From contig JBAIZL010000006.1 in the NCBI GenBank assembly GCA_036971475.1, positions 94,445,765 to 94,509,764 on the forward strand: DNA of 64,000 nucleotides. Reading direction: 5' to 3'. Position numbers and translations under genes: made by a program. Shown piece by piece: positions 49,915 through 62,510 of the stretch. This stretch comes from Prosapia bicincta (Eukaryota; Arthropoda; Insecta; Hemiptera; Cercopidae). The stretch's first letter is position 1; each line of letters begins with the position of its first letter. The notes under the pieces are model-generated. The model was given only the letters and a program-made list of their open reading frames with translations, was not told where the DNA came from and did no database searches.

Positions 49915-52900
49915 CTTATATATGATTCGTTTATATATTGTTAATATATATAGGTTTTATTTATAAAAATGTATTATTTAATGTAATTATCAACGGAAAT
50001 AGATTTGTTTTATAGTCATGGCAAAAGTTTTTACTTTGCAATGAATGAAAGAGTTTTCATTGCGTTATTGATTTTAAGAAACTAAATTTCAATTTTCAAA
50101 TTGTAATTTTCAACAGTTTATCTATTGCAGTACATTTATGCATGGATTACATTTCAAGAAAATATAAAACGCAGACAAGAAATGAAGCTTAGTCAAATAG
50201 CGACAAAATCAATTAATTGATTATTTATAAAACTCGAATTTAGAATGTACAAACTGTACATACCTTTAGAAATGTTATTTATTTTGATATTTATGGTATA
50301 TTTCAATGTGTAACATCTTCAGTTAATTATTTGTCGGATACTTTGTCTGAAACGTAGCTAAATCTAATTTTATTTCTTATTTAAATAGATACTTCCTTAA
50401 AATTTTATTTATTCAAAGAAAATAAATTTATTTGGTTTGGTTAATGTTTAGAAAAGAAAGTAAATTAACAATTTATATTAATAAATATGATATTAATGGC
50501 ATATTTTCAATGTGTAATATCTTTAATTAATTATTTATTTGTCGTATACTTTATATGAAACGTAGCTAAATCTAATTTTGTCCCTTATTTAGAGAGGCTC
50601 CTTTAAAATTTGGTTTATTCAAAGAACATAAATTTATTTAATTTTTTTTTAATATTTAGAAAAGAAAGTAAATTACCAACTTATATTAATAAATATAATA
50701 CAGTTTATTTTTTAAAAAGGTTCGGTTATCGTGGCATATTACTGTACAAATCATTTGGGTGTTCAATTATTATTAGAACACTATTTCTTCTATGTTTTTT
50801 GTGAATAGATGTGATTATGTTTCTAGACCTATAAATAAGTTGAGTTACAATCTAGTTAATATTTCTCTTTAGGTATTAATTCTTACATAAAAATTTTGAT
50901 CAAAATTGTTTTCGGCAACAATCTCCCATCTGTGATAAAACTGGATTATATAATTATGGTAATAATTCACTATAAACCTGCACTTATATAGTTGAAAGGT
51001 TTTATTATTGATACTTAGAGATATTACTTATGCGAAAATATAATTATTCTAATTTGTTCTGTATGATTAGTAATTTATTGTAATCCTGATATGTAAATAC
51101 TTTGTTTACCATAGGTTTTTCTTAGATTTAATATAATTAAACCAATGAATGTTTTCTAAGATTATATAAATCTTGGCTACACTCCTGGTTTTTTTTTCAA
51201 GATCGAAATTTATATTCGTGTCTGGAGTTTGATTAACGAGTGTGACTCCAGTTAGAATAAGTCTGTTATGTGTTCCATGAGTAAAATGGGGGCTTCGTGG
51301 AAAGGCTCAGGCATATAAAATATGCAAATGTAACGCGAAAATAAAACTCTTTCAACTGTTCTAAGTTTCACAAATTTCATTAAAAACTAAAGGTTCTTTC
51401 CGTTTGTTTTTTTTTGTGTGCTTTGAGCTAATGAAGACGCAAAAGAAAGTTTCCATTGTTACTGAAGGGCAGCGGCAAAGCTTTCTTCTCATCTTCTCGC
51501 AGCATCTTCTCCAATTAAAGCATCTTCTCATCGCTAATACACTTTTCATTCGCTTAAACATTTGCAGAATCATAAGCATCCTTTGTATTAAAACAATTTG
51601 TTAAATAATTTCAACCTGTTGGAAGAACAAAAGGAAACGATCAAAGAAAAGGGCTTTGGAAAGGCAGAAACAATAAAGAAATTAAATAGGTCGGAGGGAA
51701 TAAAAGGGTTAAGCCTGGTGGCGTACAATAGAATGCTTGTACGTTTGGACAGATACAATTTATGGAAGTTCATTTACCCTAACAAAACCGTAAAATTTAT
51801 TTCGCAAATAATTCAATTTACCAAGGCATGCGAGAAAACTTATTCTGAGCGTAATAGAATGAACCGCTGCGGCACATTGGTGACAAAACTATTTCCGGCG
51901 GAAGAAAATAATTCAGTGCCACGCCCAGTCATCACAGATTCTCTCCCGTGTCCAACACTCTTCGCATAGATTCATAATTTCATTGTCTATTGTTATATAA
52001 TCAAATTTTGCGAGTAAATTACTCGAGACTGTGTTACGGTATCATAAAAGTAAAATATTTTATAACAAAGATATAACACCCATCTAAATTAGCTTTCTAC
52101 TTCTAAGAAACATAAATTTGTTTTTTATTGTTAAAACAATAACGTTTATTAAGAAACTAGAATTAATATATTTACACTAAAAGTACTTGAAATGATGCTT
52201 CTGTGGACATTTCCACCTGCCATCGCGATAACGTCCTTTAAAAGCGCGAAACGTTCCAGACTAGAAGCATCTCCGTGAGCTGTAATACTATAGGAAGGTA
52301 TAAACAAGTTTAACGTTTTAAAAACTTATTTGCATTTTAATACGCGAAAGGCAGATTTACATTTTTATTGTCTTTCATCGGAAAATGATCAAGCCAGCAG
52401 TAAATGTCGCAAACTATATATCCCGTGCATAATAGGCTTTATACTATGTGCGTAGTTCTTGCTGTGAGACGTAGTTTGTTTTTTTTTTTTTTAGTTATTA
52501 ACAGTGTTAGCTATTATATTACACAAAGATTTGCAATTTTTGCTTCACAAAGCAGTACGACTTCAGAAAAAGGTCTGTTTAAAATTATGTCCAGTCTATT
52601 TTTAGGCATGTTTCAATTAACTCCGAATAGCAGAATTGTTAAAGATCTTATAAAGTTGTTCATAGCTTGACACAATTAGGGCACTTCTTCTGAGAAAGAG
52701 TGAGTCATATTGGTAGAACAACATTTCAACCTCATTCTTATAGTTTCTGACAGTTAGTGTTAGGACTTCGTTTTATTCCATCATAATTTACTGTCGTAGA
52801 CTATTTTATCAGCTGTTCAACTCGTATGTCTACAAAGGAACCGTACAAGCACAATAGAATTAGGAGTTCAAGTCGCCATGTTAGATTCAAAAAAAAACAA

Positions 52901-53039
52901 ATTCATTAATTTGTCGTTTTGATGATCAAGTTGAAAACTCGAACGGTTAGAATAAAAAGCTGCGTTATTTTAACGTTATAAAGATGATTATTCTACTAAT
53001 TATAGAATTTTATCAGAGTTTGATTTCGGGAATTACTCC
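49915..53039. other. AT-rich sequence, nothing firmly recognised
   Basis: One diverged duplication: TATTTATGGTATATTTCAAT GTGTAACATCTTCAGTTAAT near 50288 resembles TTAATGGCATATTTTCAATG TGTAATATCTTTAATTAATT near 50492, and the ~200 bp around each align. A 123-codon plus-strand frame at 51598-51969 (begins MLNNFNLLEEQKETIKEKGF) has mixed composition but no family I recognise. Confidence 0.35.
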
Positions 53040-56000
53040 AACTTGCTCTCAGTAGGTGTAACAGAGCTGAGCTTTAATAGCCTAGCTATTTGCTTAGCTG
53101 GGGCATTATAAGACCTCCAACATGCTCTCAATATATTGCAACATGCCTGCGCCTTATTACACATTGCCTTAGATTTACTAGGGAATTATAATACCTCCAA
53201 CCTAATCTCAGTAGGTGTAAAAGCACTGTGCTATATTTCCATGTGTGTTTGTTTAACTGGAGCATTGTAGGAACTACAACATGCTCTCAATAGATGCAAC
53301 TTGCCTGCGCCTTATTGCACTTTCTATTAGTTTGACTTAGGAATTATAATACCTCCAATTTTGCTCACAATGGGTGGAACAGAACTATGCTTTAATAACA
53401 GGTGTGTTTGTTTAAGTGTGGTATTGTAGGAATTCTAACAACATTCTCTCAATAAATGTAACTTTCTTGAGCCTTATTGGACATTCCAATAGTTTAATAC
53501 CGCCCATCTTGCTCACAGTGGGTGGAATTTAACTATGCCTTATTACCCTGTGTGTTTGTTTAACTAGCATTGTAGGAAATCTAGCAACATTCTCTCAATA
53601 GATAAAACTTGCCTTTGCCGTATTACACATTCCATTAGTTTGACTAGGGAATTATAATACCTCCCTCCCATCTTGCTCACAATGGGTGGAACAGAACAGT
53701 GTCTTAACATCCTGTGTGTTTGTTTAACTGGAGCATTGTAGGAATTACAACATGCTCTCAATAGATGCAACTTGCCTGCGCCTTATTAAACATTCCAATA
53801 GTTTGACTTGGGAATTATAATACTTCCATCTTGCTCACAGTGGGTGTAACAGAACAGTGCTTTAGTGCCCTGTGTGTTTGTTTAACTGGTGCATTGTAGG
53901 AATTACAACATGCTCTCAATAGATGCAACTTGCCTGCGCCTTATTAAACATACCAATAGTTTGACTTGGGAATTATAATACTTCCATCTTGCTCACAGTG
54001 GGTGGAACAGAACAGTGCTTTAGTGCCCTGTGTGTTTGTTTAACTGGTGCATTGTAGGAACTACAACATGCTCTCAATAAATGCTACTTGCCTGCGCCTT
54101 ATTGCACATTTCATTAGTTTGATTAGGGAATTATAATACCTCCAATCTTGCTCAAAGTGGGTGGAACAGAACAGTGCTTTAGTGCCCTATGTGTTTGTTT
54201 AACTGGGGCATTGTAGGAACTTCAGCAACATACTCTCAATAGATGCAACTTGCCTGCGTCTTATTGCACATTTCATTAGTTTGATTAGGGAATTATAATA
54301 CCTCCAATCTTGCTCAAAGTGGGTGGAACAGAACAGTGCTTTAGTGCCCTATGTGTTTGTTTAACTGGGGCATTGTAGGAACTTCAGCAACATACTCTCA
54401 ATAGATGCAACTTGCCTGCGTCTTATTGCACATTCCATTAGTTTGACTAAGGAATTAAAATACCTCCAATCTTGCTCACAATGGGTGGAACAGAACAGTC
54501 CCTTAATATCCTGTGTGTTTAACAAGGCATTGTAGGAAATCTAGCAACATTATCTCAATAGATGCAACTTGCCTGCGCCTTATTACACATTCCAACAGTT
54601 TGAGTAAGGAATTATAATACCCCCATCTTTCTCACAGTGGGTGGAACAGAACAGTGCTTTAATACCCGGTATGTTTGTTTAACTGGGGCATTGTAGGAAC
54701 TCTAGCAACATTCTCTCAATAGATGCAACTTGCCTGCGCCTTATTACATATTCTAACAGTTTGAGTAAGGAATTATAATGCTTCCATCTTGCTCATAGTG
54801 GGTGGAACAGAACAGTGCTTTAATACCCGGTGAGTTTGTTTAACTGGGGCATTGTAGGAACTCTAGCAACATTCTCTAAATAGATGCAACTTGCCTGCGC
54901 CTTATTACACATTCCAACAGTTTGAGTAAGGAATTATAATACCCCCATCTTTCTCACAGTGGTTGGAACAGAACTATGCCTTAATACCCTGTGTGTTTAA
55001 CAAGGCATTGTAGGAAATCTAGCAACATTATCTCAATAGATGCAACTTGCCTGCGCCTTATTACACATTCTAACAGTTTGAGTAAGGAATTATAATGCTT
55101 CCATCTTGCTCATAGTGGGTGGAACAGAACAGTGCTTTAATACCCGGTATGTTTGTTTAACTGGGGCATTGTAGGAACTCCATGCTCCTAATGCCATGTA
55201 ACAACATGCAACTAATATTTCCACTTTCCTGCGCCTTCTTACACATTACAATAGTTTCACTAGGGAATTATAATTCCTCATATTTTGCTAACAGTGGGTG
55301 GAACAGTGCTGTGCCTTTTTACCCTGTATGTTTGTTTAACTGGGGCATTGTAGGAACTCCAGCAACATTCTCTCAATAGATGCAACTTGCCTGCGCCTTA
55401 TTACACATTCTAACAGTTTGAGTAAGGAATTATAATGCTTCCATCTTGCTCATAGTGGGTGGAACAGAACAGTGCTTTAATACCCGGTATGTTTGTTTAA
55501 CTGGGGCATTGTAGGAACTCCATGCTCCTAATGCCATGTAACAACATGCAACTAATATTTCCACTTTCCTGCGCCTTCTTACACATTACAATAGTTTCAC
55601 TAGGGAATTATAATTCCTCATATTTTGCTAACAGTGGGTGGAACAGTGCTGTGCCTTTTTACCCTGTTTGTTTGTTAAACTGGTCATCCTAGGAACTCCA
55701 GCAACATTCTCTCAATAGATGCAACTTGCCTGTGCCGTATTACACATTCCAATTGTTTGACTAGGAAATTATAATACCTCCCATCTTGCTGACAGTAGGT
55801 GGAATAGAACTATGCCTTAATATCCTCTGTGTTTGTTTAACTGATGCATTGTAGGAACTCCAGCAACATTCCCTTAATATTGCGTCTTTCCTGCGCCTTA
55901 TTACACATTCCAATAGTTTGAGTAGGGAATTATAATACTGTACATCCATCTGCCTCTCAGTGGGCGGAACAGTGCTGTTCCTTTTTACCCTGTATGTTTG

Positions 56001-56400
56001 TTAAACTGGTCATCCTAGGAACTTGGTCAACAACATGCTAAGATGCAATTTCGCTGTGCCTTATTACACACTCCATTTGTTTGACTAAGGAATTACAATA
56101 CCTCCATCCAGCTCTCGGTAGGTGTAACAGAGCTGTGCCTTTTTACCCTCTAACTCCAACATGTTCTTAATATAAGACACTTTCGTGCGCCTTATTACAC
56201 ATTTTCGTTAGTTTGATTAGGGTATTATAGTACCTCCAACCTACTCTCAGCAGGTGTGTCAGAACTGTGCTATATTTCCATGCGTGGTAGTTCAACTGGG
56301 GCAATTTAAAAATTCGAACAAGATGCTCTAATATTACAACTCGCAAGGGCTTTATTACACATTTTCTTATTTTTATTAGGGTAGTGTAATTTCCCAACAA
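53040..56400. repeat. ~160 bp satellite, ~21 copies
   Basis: The unit contains CTCTCAATAGATGCAACTTG, CCTGCGCCTTATTACACATT, AGGGAATTATAATACCTCCA, TCTTGCTCACAGTGGGTGGA and TTTGTTTAACTGGGGCATTG. ATAGATGCAA-type landmarks at 53761, 53919, 54077 and 54239 give 158-162 bp. A higher-order block is present: CATGCTCCTAATGCC at 55181 recurs at 55521 (340 bp, two units). Outer units at both ends are strongly diverged. Short frames in it are not genes. Confidence 0.93.
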
Positions 56401-56940
56401 TAAATATTTTACCTCTCAGTCAGTGTTACGATCTGTATTAATTTATAATAGGATTGTGTTTGACTGAGGATTGCGTACATATCTTGGGTAATGTTGTTTG
56501 TATTATTTAATTTTTAAGATGAAATAGTCAACTTTTAAGAAATTCCTTATTGAGCACGCGCTGTTTTGGTTCATGAGAAGGTTAACAATTGGTTAACACT
56601 GCCAGATCCTTCGTTTTATTTATTTCACTTAGTAAAATGTTACCTACTTTAGCTAGTTTTAAGCAGCATATTTCGGTAGAGATATATATTAAGTTGACAA
56701 TGTTATGTCGATGCCTTGGACTACATATCGATATATAGTTTATATAGAGCTTTTTTCTAAGTTGGAAGATTCAAGTATTGTATTCATTATGTTATCGCAA
56801 TGGCGTTATAGCGAACGTTATTTAAATTTCCCTTACTTTCGCATTTCAATTCCTGCAAGTATAACATTAGTCTTGGTAACAAGATATCAGGTAAATGGTG
56901 AATACTTTCCTTTAATACATTCGATTGTTAATCCATTACT
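56401..56940. other. Spacer between two satellites, nothing recognised
   Basis: An 82-codon plus-strand frame at 56705-56953 (MSMPWTTYRYIVYIELFSKL...) ends inside the next array. No family recognised. Confidence 0.4.
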
Positions 56941-59375
56941 AGTTGCCACTTGATTGGATTAATCCATTACTAGTTGCCACTTGATTGGATTAATCCATTA
57001 CTAGTTGCCACTTGATTGGATTAATCCATTACTATTTGTCACTTGATGTAGTAATCCATTTGCAGGTTGGCATTTGATTTTAGTAATCCATTACTAGTTG
57101 CCACTTGATTGGATTAATCCATTACTAGTTGTCACTTGATGTAGTAATCCATTTGCAGGTTGGCATTTGATTTTAGTAATCCATTACTAGTTGCCACTTG
57201 ATTGGATTAATCCATTACTAGTTGTCAAGTGATTGGATTTTTCCATTACTAGTTGGCACTTGATTGGATTAATCCATTACTAATTGTCACTTGATTGGAG
57301 TAATCCATTACTAGTTGTAACTTGATTGGATTAATCCATTACTAGTTGTCACGTGATTGGATTTTTCCATTACTAGTTGGCACTTGATTGGATTAATCCA
57401 TTACTAGTTGTCACTTGATTGGATTAATCCATTACTAGTTGTCACTTGATTGGAGTAATCCATTACTAGTTGTCACTTGATTGGATTAATCCATTACTAG
57501 TTGTCACTTGATTGGATTATTCCATTACTAGTTGTCACGTGATTGGATTATTCCATTACTAGTTGGCACTTGATTGGATTAATCCATTACTAGTTGTCAC
57601 TTTATGGGAGTAATCCATTACTAGTTGGCACTGATTGGTTTAATCCATTACTAGTTGCCACTTGATTGGATTAATCCATTACTAGTTGTCACTTGATTGG
57701 TGTAATCCATTACTATTTGTCACTTGATTGGATTAATCCATTACTAGTTGCCACTTGATTGGATTAATCCATTACTAGTTGGCACTGATTGGTTTAATCC
57801 ATTACTAGTTGGCATTGATTGGTTTAATCCATTACTAGTTGGCACTGATTGGTTTAATCCATTACTAGTTGGCACTTGATTGGATTAATCCATTACTAGT
57901 TGCCACTTGATTGGATTAATCCATTACTAGTTGTCACGTGATTGGATTTTTCCATTACTAGTTGGCACTTGATTGGATTAATCCATTACTAGTTGTAACG
58001 TGATTGGATTAATCCATTACTAGTTGTCACTTGATTGGATTCATCCATTACTAGTTGTCACTTTATGGGAGTAATCCATTACTAGTTGGCACTGATTGGT
58101 TTAATCCATTACTAGTTGCCACTTGATTGGATTAATCCATTACTAGATGTCACTTGATTGGTGTAATCCATTACTAGTTGTCACTTGATTGGATTAATCC
58201 ATTACTAGTTGTCACTTTATGGGAGTAATCCATTACTAGTTGGCACTGATTGGTTTAATCCATTACTAGTTGGCACTTGATTGGATTAATCCATTACTAG
58301 TTGTCACTTGATTGGATTAATCCATTACTAGTTGCCACTTGATTGGATCAATAAATTACTAGTTGTCACTTGATTGGAGTAATCCATTACTAGTTGCCAC
58401 TTGATTGGAGTAATCCATTACTAGTTGTCACTTGATTGGATTAATCCATTACTAGTTGTCACTTGATTGGAGTAATCCATTACTAGTTGTCACTTGATTG
58501 GAGTAATCCATTATTAGTTGTCACTTGATTGGATTAATCCATTACTAGTTGTCACTTGATTGGATTAATCCATTACTAGTTGTCACTAGATTGGAGTAAT
58601 CCATTACTAGTTGTAACTTGATTGGATTAATCCATTACTAATTGTCACTTTATGGGAGTAATCCATTACTAGTTGGCACTGATTGGTTTAATCCATTACT
58701 AGTTGGCATTTATTAGTTTAATCCATTACTAGTTGGCACTGATTGGTTTAATCCATTACTAGTTGGCACTTGATTGTATTAATCCATTACTATTTGGCAC
58801 TTGATTGGACTAATCCATTACTAGTTGCCACTTGATTGGATTAATAAATTACCAGTTGTCACTTGATTGGATTAATCCATTACTAGTTGGCACTTGATTG
58901 GATTAATCCATTACTAGTTGTCACTTGATTGGAGTAATCCATTAATTGTTGTCACTTGATTGGAGTAATCCATTATTAGTTGTCACTTGATTGGAGTAAT
59001 CCATCACTAGTTGCTGCTTGATTGGATTAATCCATCACTAGTTGTCACTTTATGGGAGTAATCCTTTACTAGTTGGCACTGATTGGTTTATTCCATTACT
59101 AGTTGGCACTGATTGGTTTAATCCATTACTAGATGGCACTTAATTGGATTAATCCGTTACTAGTTGGCACTTGATCGGATTAATCCATTATTTGGTGGCA
59201 CTTGATCGGATTAATCCATTACTAGTTGGCACTTGATTTGATTAATCCATTACTAACTGCCACTTGATTGGATTAATCCATTACTAGTTGGCACTAGATT
59301 GGATTAATCCAATACTATTTTGCACTTGATTGGATTTTTCCATTACTAGTTGGCACTTGATTAAATGCTGTTCAT
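56941..59375. repeat. 31 bp satellite, ~78 copies, with a palindromic GGATTAATCC core
   Basis: The unit is TTGGATTAATCCATTACTAG plus TTGTCACTTGA (31 bp), with sub-variants TTGCCACTTGA, TTGGCACTTGA, TTGGCACTGA (30 bp) and GGAGTAATCC or GGTTTAATCC in place of GGATTAATCC. Variants recur in blocks such as TTGTCACTTTATGGGAGTAA followed by TTGGCACTGATTGGTTTAAT. Most units keep TAATCCATTACTAG. No coding content. Confidence 0.97.
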
Positions 59376-60330
59376 ATTAATCCATCAGTTTCTCAATAAA
59401 GTTCACGACCAGAAAACTAGAAACGTTATCGTATTAAATAAAATCACATGGTTATTTATACCTTGTACGATTGAGTTTAATAAATTGTCTGTACCTCCTT
59501 GAAATTAAGAAGGATATAGGACTCGAACAGAACTCTCCTTATAAGGTCGGGCCCGGGGCCTTCTTTCCACACACGGAGCCACTGATCACAACAGAAGATT
59601 GCACGAACATTGAGTTCCTGGCTCCTCCCCCGCACTTACATCTGCACAGATGCAATACAGCCTCGATATTTTTATCAATTTAAAACCATTTAAGATATCG
59701 GTATCTGTTCTAATGAGTGTTGAATTATATAATGTACTGTCATCAAACTTTTATACTAATTCCAGTCCATGGAAGTTTTCATTAAAAAAATTGGAATACA
59801 AAATTATAGTTCATTATCATTATATTCATTATTATAGTCGGATTTATCGAAATATATATAATTTATTAAATTTATTACAAGATATAATATTAAATATTAA
59901 ATACAAAAATATTAAATAAGATTTCAACGTGTTAGATAAACTACGTGTTAAAACAGCTGTTCTACAATGTTACCTATACCATGAAATCAGCTGTTGTGTA
60001 AAAGCATATGTTTTCTTTTATTTAAGCTGCAGTATGAAGAGCGTACCGTGAAATGACGGATGAGATAAGTTTCCTCTCGTGCAAAACAGTCTTACTCAAG
60101 AAAAGGCGTATTCACATTGAAAATAAATGTGCCGAGCAAGTAAATAAAAGTATAAAAAACATACCTTACAAAAAAGAACACAAAATTAAACGACCAATAA
60201 AGAGACCAAGTTTAAAAATTGTTTACCACTTATTTTAAATGAATGTTATTATTTCCTGTGTTTAGCTTAATAAGAGTAGGGTAGCCTCTATAAAATAAAT
60301 ATTTCGATTAACTACTAAAAAGTAACATTA
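59376..60330. other. Mostly AT-rich, with a GC-richer patch and a fragment of repeat family A
   Basis: 59,470-59,650 is GC-richer (GGTCGGGCCCGGGGCC; GGCTCCTCCCCCGCAC) and holds a 70-codon frame of no known family. CGTGTTAAAACAGCTGTTCT at 59943-59962 resembles GCGTTAAAACAGCTGTTCTA at 1835-1855 in repeat family A. A 61-codon lysine-rich frame at 60053-60238 is probably chance. Confidence 0.4.
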
Positions 60331-60570
60331 AGCTGCATTAACATACAATAGATCAGTTCTCGCTTAACCATATGAATACGAGTTCTGTTCATGTCGGTGC
60401 AATTACACACCACAAACCCATTTCCAAATTAATCGGCGGTGTAAATTTAAATTGCTCTTTAATCCTTTAGTCATTTAGGTTAAATGGCATAGGGCTTGGA
60501 TTGGATGCAGCTACAGCCTAATCGCATATAGTTAGCTGGTTAAATAATCCAGCTACTGGGAAACCATGCA
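60331..60570 (+). repeat. 240 bp dispersed repeat C, copy 2
   Basis: Second copy of 29941-30180, same length and orientation. Differences seen include CATACAAT for CATGCAAT, TCTCGCTT for TCTAGCTT, TTTCC for TTTTC, AATCCTTT for AATGCTTT and AACCATGCA for AACCGTGCA. The flanks of the two copies are unrelated, which fixes the ends. Confidence 0.85.
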
Positions 60571-61355
60571 GTACTTGTAAAAGTAACACGATACAATGTG
60601 TATTCGAAACTATGATCAATATTTGGTTACATAATAACTAACGATCTGTCACAGACACACTCACGTTTTAGAGTTTCCTTGACACCTTGGAATATACCAT
60701 AGATGGCCAACGTTCAACGCTTCCCATAGGCCTACGTCATATCGCGCTGGTTATATAGTATTACTATATGTAAAAGCATCAGACGCCTTTAATTTGAAAG
60801 AACAGAATTGTTTATAATATTTTTACGCACATATAATATACACTTTTATTCGACGTTAATAATATGTTTCTAATATATTATTGCTGTATCAATAATATTA
60901 AATATACGTTTTCATTCAACGTGAATATTTATTCCCTTTGTCAGTTTACTTTCAAGTCTGGCATAAATAAAGATTATGGTATAGTTGTTTATTATATTTA
61001 TTTTTTCTAATTAATGAAATGTTCCTCTTTTATCCCAGAATTCACAACCGCCCGATTAACACCAGAAAGATTAATACTAGAATAAGTGTAACACTTACTG
61101 AGTGGGTTCTTGTTTCATTTTGCTTGAAATGTTAATAGACCTACTAGCACAATCAGCGTATGACTAGAAAGTACCACTAAAATTAGAGATATTTTCCAAT
61201 GATTTGGTAGAGTCGAAGTTATTTAAAAATAACTCTAGCCCATACAGAGGTCTTTTTAATAAAAAATTTTTTTGGTTGGATCATCTAAGCATCTGATCTC
61301 AAAACACCAATTTTAGTAAATCCGAGTTAAAGATATAACCGTATAACTGGAACTT
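60571..61355. other. AT-rich sequence, nothing recognised
   Basis: A short palindrome GTTATTTAAAAATAAC lies at 61218-61233. No gene or repeat family recognised. Confidence 0.45.
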
Positions 61356-62510
61356 GTAGGCACGAGTTCAAGTGGAACAGGAACTATTGTGTATGCAACA
61401 GGAACTATTGTCTGTTCAAGTGGAACTTTGTATACAACAGGAAATATTGTCTGTTCAAGTGGAACTTTGTAAGCAACAGGAACTATTGTCTGTTCAAGTG
61501 GAACTTTGTAAGCAACAGGAACTATTGTCTGTTCAAGTGGAACTTTGTAAGCAACAGGAACTATTGTCTGTTCAAGTGGAACTTTGTATACAACAAGAAA
61601 TATTGTCTGTTCAAGTGGAACTTTGTAAGCAACAGGAACTATTGTCTGTTCAAGTGGAACTTTGTAAGCAACAGGAACTATTGTCTGTTCAAGTGGAACT
61701 TTGTAAGCAACAGGAACTATTGTCTGTTCAAGTGGAACTTTGTATACAACAGGAAATATTGTCTGTTCAAGTGGAACTTTGTATGCAACAGGAACTATTG
61801 TCTGTTCAAGTGGAACTTTGTATGCAACAGGAACTGTTGTCTGTTCAAGTGGAACTTTGTATGCAACAGGAACTATTGTCTGTTCAAGTGGAACTTTGTA
61901 TGCAACAGGAACTATTGTCTGTTCAAGTGGAACTTTGTATGCAACAGGAACTATTGTCTGTTCAAGTGGAACTTTGTATGCAACAGGAACTATTGTCTGT
62001 TCAAGTGGAACTTTGTAAGCAACAGGAACTATTGTCTGTTCAAGTGGAACTTTGTATACAACAGGAAATATTGTCTGTTCAAGTGGAACTTTGTATGCAA
62101 CAGGAACTATTGTCTGTTCAAGTGGAACTTTGTATACAACAGGAACTATTGTCTGTTCAAGTGGAACTTTGTATGCAACAGGAACTATTGTCTGTTCAAG
62201 TGGAACTTTGTATGCAACAGGAACTATTGTCTGTTCAAGTGGAACTTTGTATGCAACAGGAACTATTGTCTGTTCAAGTGGAACTTTGTATACAACAGGA
62301 ACTATTGTCTGTTCAAGTGGAACTTTGTATGCAACAGGAACTATTGTCTGTTCAAGTGGAACTTTGTATACAACAGGAAATATTGTCTGTTGAAGTGGAA
62401 CTTTGTATGCAACAGGAACTATTGTCTGTTCAAGTGGAACTTTGTATGCAACAGGAACTATTGTCTGTTCAAGTGGAGTATTGTATACAAAAGGAACTTT
62501 AAATGCAACA
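61356..62510. repeat. 39 bp minisatellite, ~29 copies
   Basis: Unit CAAGTGGAACTTTGTATGCA plus ACAGGAACTATTGTCTGTT, 39 bp. Because 39 is 13 codons and the unit lacks stops in this phase, a 376-codon frame (61372-62502) runs through it, repeating VQVELCMQQELLS. The variable codons are non-silent (AAG, ATG or ATA giving K, M or I; CTA or ATA), no start context or promoter is evident, and other phases are also open over 90-113 codons. I therefore call it a repeat and not a gene. Confidence 0.93.

Noticed and set aside
51598..51969. 123-codon frame as a host exon
   Set aside because: No recognised domain, and no clear splice acceptor or donor at its edges. Length alone is weak evidence in 64 kb.
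56941..59375. CRISPR-like array with 31 bp repeats
   Set aside because: Units abut directly without spacers, so it is a simple tandem satellite.
61372..62502. 376-codon frame of 13-residue repeats as a repetitive structural protein
   Set aside because: The unit length is a multiple of 3 and lacks stops, so openness is automatic. Variable codons change amino acids, other phases are open too, and no promoter, signal peptide or splice context is seen.
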